Positions 5,933 through 9,414 of a stretch of DNA of 9,414 nt are shown here, piece by piece. Each line of letters begins with the position of its first letter. Position 1 is the stretch's first letter. A program made the translations under genes and the position numbers. The notes beneath the pieces are model-generated. The model saw only the letters and a list, made by a program, of their open reading frames with translations, was not told the DNA's origin and did no database searches. Origin of the DNA: Bacteriovoracaceae bacterium UBA2428 (GTDB lineage: Bacteria > Bdellovibrionota > UBA2428); NCBI GenBank assembly GCA_002343545.1, contig DDRA01000032.1, positions 1 through 9,414 on the forward strand, in the 5' to 3' direction.

Positions 5933-6978
5933 GCGCTGATACGCCGACCCCGGCCGCCGAACCCACCAACCGTAGCGGCTTCGTTAAGAACGCCTACGAA
6001 GGCCTGCCCTCGACGCTTTGCTCGGGCTGCGGCCACGACTCGATCACCCGTCACATCATTTCGGGTTATTGGGAACTGGGCGTGAACCCGCACTTCGTCG
6101 CGAAGCTTTCGGGTATCGGTTGCTCGTCCAAGACCCCGGCCTACTTCCTGCGCGAAGCGCACGGTTTCAACACCGTCCATGGACGGATGCCGTCGGTCGC
6201 CGCGGGCGCCAAACTCGCCAACAACAAGCTGCACCTCATCGGCGTCTCCGGCGACGGCGACACGGCGTCCATCGGCATGGGCCAATTCGTCCACATGGTC
6301 CGTCGTAACCTCGAGATCGTCTACATCGTCGAGAACAACGGCGTGTACGGCCTCACGAAGGGTCAATTCTCGGCGACGGCCGACATCGGCTCCGTCCTCA
6401 AAAAAGGCGAAGTCAACGAGCTGCCCGACATCGACGTCTGCACGATGGCGATCCAACTCGGATGCAATTACGTGGCGCGCTCCTTCTCGGGCGACGCCAA
6501 GCAGATGGTGCCCCTCATGAAGGGCGCGATCTCGCACAACGGTACGGCGATGCTCGACGTCGTCAGCCCCTGCGTGACCTTCAACAACCACGAAGGTTCC
6601 ACGCGCTCTTTCACCGCGGTGAAGGCGAACGACGTGCCCCTGCACGATCTCGGCTTTCACCCCTATTTCCAAACCCCCGAGGTTGAGCTCAAGCCGGGCG
6701 AAGAACGCGAAGTCGAACTTCCCGACGGCTCGGTCATCCGCATGAAGAAACTTGCGGCCGACTACGACCCGACCGACCGCATGCGCGCGATCGCTACGAT
6801 CGCCGAAGCGAAAGCGAAGGGTCAGCTTCTCACCGGCCTTCTCTACGTGAACACGAAGCAGAATAAGCCGATGGTCGAGCACCTCAAATTGACCGGCACC
6901 CCCCTTCACGCCCTCGGCGAGAAGGAATGCCTTATCCCACAGGATGCCTTTGAAAAGATCCAAAACCGCTGGCGCTAA
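5929..6978 (+). CDS. korB: 2-oxoacid:ferredoxin oxidoreductase, beta subunit (KorB)
   Basis: The gene encodes 349 residues. This is the thiamine pyrophosphate and [4Fe-4S] subunit that partners KorA and passes electrons to ferredoxin. The cluster Cys are visible: CSGCGH (C31, C34), GIGCSS (C65) and SPCVTFNN (C215), the same pattern as structurally known OFOR beta subunits. The TPP-Mg motif is GVSGDGDTASIGMGQ (105-119) followed by ENNGVYGLTKGQ (135-146). HGRMPSVAAGAKLAN (84-98) is also typical. The C-terminal 110 residues (ELKPGEEREVELPDGSVI onward) form the usual tail. No extra ferredoxin domain is fused, so an external ferredoxin is needed, and none is encoded in this window. It overlaps korA by 4 bp (ATGA) with a good Shine-Dalgarno, and its last 35 bp overlap the start of the rnr frame. 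The match to the family is complete; only substrate specificity is uncertain. Confidence 0.94.
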   Translation: MSADTPTPAAEPTNRSGFVKNAYEGLPSTLCSGCGHDSITRHIISGYWELGVNPHFVAKLSGIGCSSKTPAYFLREAHGFNTVHGRMPSVAAGAKLANNKLHLIGVSGDGDTASIGMGQFVHMVRRNLEIVYIVENNGVYGLTKGQFSATADIGSVLKKGEVNELPDIDVCTMAIQLGCNYVARSFSGDAKQMVPLMKGAISHNGTAMLDVVSPCVTFNNHEGSTRSFTAVKANDVPLHDLGFHPYFQTPEVELKPGEEREVELPDGSVIRMKKLAADYDPTDRMRAIATIAEAKAKGQLLTGLLYVNTKQNKPMVEHLKLTGTPLHALGEKECLIPQDAFEKIQNRWR

Positions 6979-9414
6979 ACGAGGGGGCGGCCGTGGCCGC
7001 TCCTCTCCTTCCACTACGACCTCGTCCTCCAAAGGAGGGCGGGGTCGCGCCCACGCGCGGAGCGACGTTTCCGATCGCTCTCAGTCTAAACGTCCCCATA
7101 ACTCGAAGTTTCGCGAGACGATCCGTCGTCCCGAAGAGGAACGAGCCGCGCAAGCGGGCCCCCGCGGAAATTACCGCGGCAAGGGCCCCCAGAGCCGCGG
7201 CGCGGAACGGGATGACCCCCGAGACTTCGATCCCTCCCAAGAAGGCGCGGAACGCCGCCAGGGAGATCGCCGCGGCGGCAACGACCGTCGCTCGGCTCCG
7301 GGTTCGGGCTACGGTTCGACGGCCTCCGGCGCCCACGCCTTCCAACCCGGAAAAGGTGCGCCCGGCCGCAACCAGAAGTTCCCGCGTTTCGAAGCACCGA
7401 CGCCTCAAAACGCTCCCCGTCCCTTCTTCAAGCGCCAGGAAGACGCCCGCACGCGGCCGATCGAACGAGACGAAGACGAGGTCGGCGTCCCTCGGCCGCC
7501 CCGTCCGGCGGAGGGCTCGACGCAGGTCATGGAAGGTCGCATCGACCTCCACCCCGACGGCTTCGGTTTCCTGATCGCGAAAGATCCCAAGCTACCGAAC
7601 GTCTACGTCGGCGCCGAATCGCTTAAGCACGTCATGCACCGGGACACGGTGCGCGTGCGCGTCGAAAAGAGCTTCGACGGCGGCGCAAAACTTCGCGGCA
7701 GCGTCATCGAGATCCTCGGCCGCCACCAGAAAGAGTTCATGGGCGTCGTGCGTCCGTACAAGGGTGGCGTCCTCGTCATTCCCACGGAAGCGCGCGACCG
7801 CAAGCACTCGTTCAAAGCCGAGACCACGACCAACCCGCAACTCGAAGAGATCAAGTCGGGCACGCCCGTGCTCTGCCGTATCCTGACCTACCCTTCGAAC
7901 ATGCCCGGCACGGTCGAGATCGTGCAGGCCATCGAAGATCCTTCGGCGCCGCACAACGACACGCTCCGCGTTTTGATCGAAGCCTCGTGGCCGCGCGAGT
8001 TCTCGCGCGCCGCCCTCGACGAAGCGGAAAAGCGCGCGGCCTCTTGGAAACAAGAGATCGACCCGCGTCGCCGCGACATCACGCATTTGCCCCTCGTCAC
8101 GATCGACGGCCGCGACGCGCGCGACTTCGACGACGCCGTCTGCGCCGTGCGCGAAGGCCAGTCGACGCGCCTTTGGGTCGCGATCGCCGACGTCTCGCAC
8201 TTCGTGCGACCCGGCTCGACGCTCGACCGCGAGGCCTTCGCCAAGTCGACCTCGGCCTACTTCCCCGATCACGTCGTGCCGATGCTCCCCGAGATCCTCT
8301 CACACGGCGTCTGCTCGCTGAACCCCTTCGAAGAACGCGCGTGTCTCGTTTGCGAGATGCTCATCGGCCCGCGCGGCCAGCTCGAAAGCTATGAGTTCTA
8401 CGAAGGCCTCATGCTCTCGAAGCGTCGCCTGACCTACGAGCAGATGCAGGCCTTCATCGAGGACGAACCGTGGGCCCGCAACGAGCTCGCGACGCTCCAA
8501 GAGAGCCTGGGCGAGCTCATCGCGGTCTACCGCCGCCTACGCGAGGCCCGCACGCAACGCGGCTCGATCGACCTTGATCTTCCGGAAGCCCAGGTCATCC
8601 TGAGCCGCGAAGGCGAAGTCCTCGACATCCAAACGCGCACGCGTCTCGACGCCCACCGGCTCATCGAGGAATGCATGCTCGTCGCGAACGAAGCGGCCGC
8701 GGCCTTCCTCTACCGCGCCGGCAACGGCGCGGTCTACCGCATCCACGAAGCCCCCGATCCACGCCGCGTGGAGGACCTCAAAAAGTTCCTTCGCCTCGCG
8801 GGCATCATGGAAGAAAAATCCTCCAGGCCGACGCGCGAAAAGCTGAAAGCCGGCGATACGGACGAGAGCTTCACCGAGCCCTGGCAATTCGCCGAGCTGC
8901 TCGCGCGCCTCAAGCGGGACTTCGAGCCGGGCGATCCCATCGCCCGCGCCGCGCAAACGCTTGTGCTCCGCACGATGAAGCAGGCGCGCTACTCAACGGC
9001 GCGCGTGGGCCACTTCGCGCTCGCGTCCAAAGACTACACCCACTACACCTCGCCGATCCGGCGTTACCCCGATCTCATGGTCCATCGCCTCATCAAGGAG
9101 AACCTCGGTTTCGAGCCCTACCTCCGCGGCGGCGTGGAACTCGAAGCGAACTGCTCGCATTGTAGCGACCAGGAACGCCTCGCCATGGATGCCGAACGTA
9201 AGCTCATCGAGATCAAGAAGTGCCGCTTCATGGAAGCCTTCCTCGGCGAGACTTTCGAAGGCTGGGTCACGGGCGTCATCGAGAAAGGCGTTTTCTGCCA
9301 GATCGACGGCCACTTCGTGGACGGCCTCGTGAACGAGCAAACGCTGCACGACCGCGGCCGCTTCCACTTCGAGCCCGAACGCATGGCCTACATCGGCCCG
9401 GGCAAAGCCAAGAT
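6944..9414 (+). CDS. rnr: Ribonuclease R with long Arg/Gly-rich N-terminal extension, 3' truncated by window
   Basis: This is an open frame of 823 codons without a stop, cut by the right edge. RNase R is a processive 3'-5' exoribonuclease that degrades structured RNA. Domains in order: residues 1-195, a low-complexity extension (Arg about one in six, with KRGGGRGR, KGGRGR and RRGGNDRR); cold-shock-like OB folds about 196-262 (EGRIDLHPDGFGFL) and 263-350; the RNB catalytic domain about 378-720 with DGRDARDFDDA, whose D388, D394, D396 and D397 match the four metal Asp of RNase II/R; the family signature at 690-715 (YTSPIRRYPDLMVHR); and an S1 domain from about 765 (EGWVTGVIEKGVFCQIDG). The usual N-terminal helix-turn-helix is absent. 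ATG 6944 follows an in-frame TGA at 6890. Between it and ATG 7529 the only other in-frame start is TTG 6950. The frame keeps G/C-rich third positions throughout. The Shine-Dalgarno is weak, so reinitiation from korB is likely. If translation began at 7529, a 628-residue core would be visible. Confidence 0.9.
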   Translation, partial: MPLKRSKTAGAKRGGGRGRSSPSTTTSSSKGGRGRAHARSDVSDRSQSKRPHNSKFRETIRRPEEERAAQAGPRGNYRGKGPQSRGAERDDPRDFDPSQEGAERRQGDRRGGNDRRSAPGSGYGSTASGAHAFQPGKGAPGRNQKFPRFEAPTPQNAPRPFFKRQEDARTRPIERDEDEVGVPRPPRPAEGSTQVMEGRIDLHPDGFGFLIAKDPKLPNVYVGAESLKHVMHRDTVRVRVEKSFDGGAKLRGSVIEILGRHQKEFMGVVRPYKGGVLVIPTEARDRKHSFKAETTTNPQLEEIKSGTPVLCRILTYPSNMPGTVEIVQAIEDPSAPHNDTLRVLIEASWPREFSRAALDEAEKRAASWKQEIDPRRRDITHLPLVTIDGRDARDFDDAVCAVREGQSTRLWVAIADVSHFVRPGSTLDREAFAKSTSAYFPDHVVPMLPEILSHGVCSLNPFEERACLVCEMLIGPRGQLESYEFYEGLMLSKRRLTYEQMQAFIEDEPWARNELATLQESLGELIAVYRRLREARTQRGSIDLDLPEAQVILSREGEVLDIQTRTRLDAHRLIEECMLVANEAAAAFLYRAGNGAVYRIHEAPDPRRVEDLKKFLRLAGIMEEKSSRPTREKLKAGDTDESFTEPWQFAELLARLKRDFEPGDPIARAAQTLVLRTMKQARYSTARVGHFALASKDYTHYTSPIRRYPDLMVHRLIKENLGFEPYLRGGVELEANCSHCSDQERLAMDAERKLIEIKKCRFMEAFLGETFEGWVTGVIEKGVFCQIDGHFVDGLVNEQTLHDRGRFHFEPERMAYIGPGKAK
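6983..7004 (+). repeat. GC-rich hairpin just after the korB stop
   Basis: GGGGGCGGC (6983-6991) can pair with GCCGCTCCT (6996-7004) around a 4-nt loop CGTG: nine pairs, two of them G-U. It begins 4 nt after the korB stop codon and lies inside the rnr extension frame. No T-run follows, so it is not a classical terminator. It could pause RNA polymerase, protect the korAB 3' end or simply reflect Arg/Gly codons. Confidence 0.35.

Noticed and set aside
6927..6953. Mini-ORF (ATG at 6927, eight codons) with GAAGGA directly before it, upstream of rnr
   Set aside because: It lies within korB, is very short and could arise by chance; nothing shows it acts as a leader peptide.
5857..7032. A 391-codon minus-strand open frame opposite korB
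   Set aside because: Same antisense effect; korB motifs on the plus strand are complete.
6993..7574. A 193-codon plus-strand frame starting MAAPLLPLRP, overlapping the RNase R extension
   Set aside because: It is Arg/Pro/Ala-rich with no domain and ends inside the RNase R OB fold. The alternative frame joins RNase R without a stop and shows the G/C-rich third positions expected of a coding frame here.
1..9414. Defence island, toxin-antitoxin pair, phage or transposon genes, CRISPR repeats, tRNA
   Set aside because: I looked for these on both strands and found no integrase, transposase, repeat array, small toxin-like pair or tRNA-like cloverleaf; the genes are housekeeping or envelope types with uniform base composition.

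Overview
The window is GC-rich, densely packed bacterial chromosome. It looks Gram-negative: there are two lipoprotein signal peptides with lipoboxes, two Sec signal peptides, and a surE plus LytM-lipoprotein pair. The two-subunit 2-oxoacid:ferredoxin oxidoreductase resembles, from memory, those of alphaproteobacteria and predatory or deltaproteobacterium-like lineages. A Bdellovibrionota-like source is possible, but this is an inference with low confidence. No mobile element, CRISPR array, rRNA or tRNA was seen.

Left part (1-1660, minus strand). A secreted endonuclease/exonuclease/phosphatase (EEP) family enzyme is followed after 11 bp by a 104-residue two-TPR protein. An AT-rich spacer of 75 bp then leads to the 5' end of a lipoprotein gene that runs off the left edge and is visible only as a partial frame.

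Middle part (1661-3942). A divergent intergenic region of 190 bp holds a perfect-length 10-bp inverted repeat. It precedes a plus-strand gene for a small exported protein of unknown function, which starts behind an AGGAGG Shine-Dalgarno. That gene ends in a shared CTAG with the convergent M23 lipoprotein gene. The M23 gene starts (GTG) inside the 3' end of surE, behind a GGAGG embedded in the surE coding sequence. The surE/M23 pair recalls the surE-pcm-nlpD arrangement of other proteobacteria, but here there is no pcm and no LysM domain, and the metallopeptidase residues are intact.

Right part (4115-9414, plus strand). korA, with gamma and alpha domains fused, and korB overlap by ATGA. korB is in turn overlapped by 35 bp by an open frame that runs without a stop into RNase R, which is cut by the right edge. 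That frame gives RNase R an N-terminal extension of about 195 residues. The extension is Arg/Gly-rich and apparently disordered, and it stands where a helix-turn-helix domain sits in E. coli RNase R. This extension and the korAB-rnr coupling are the most unusual things in the window. I saw no convincing new multi-gene system; most genes are recognisable housekeeping or envelope functions.
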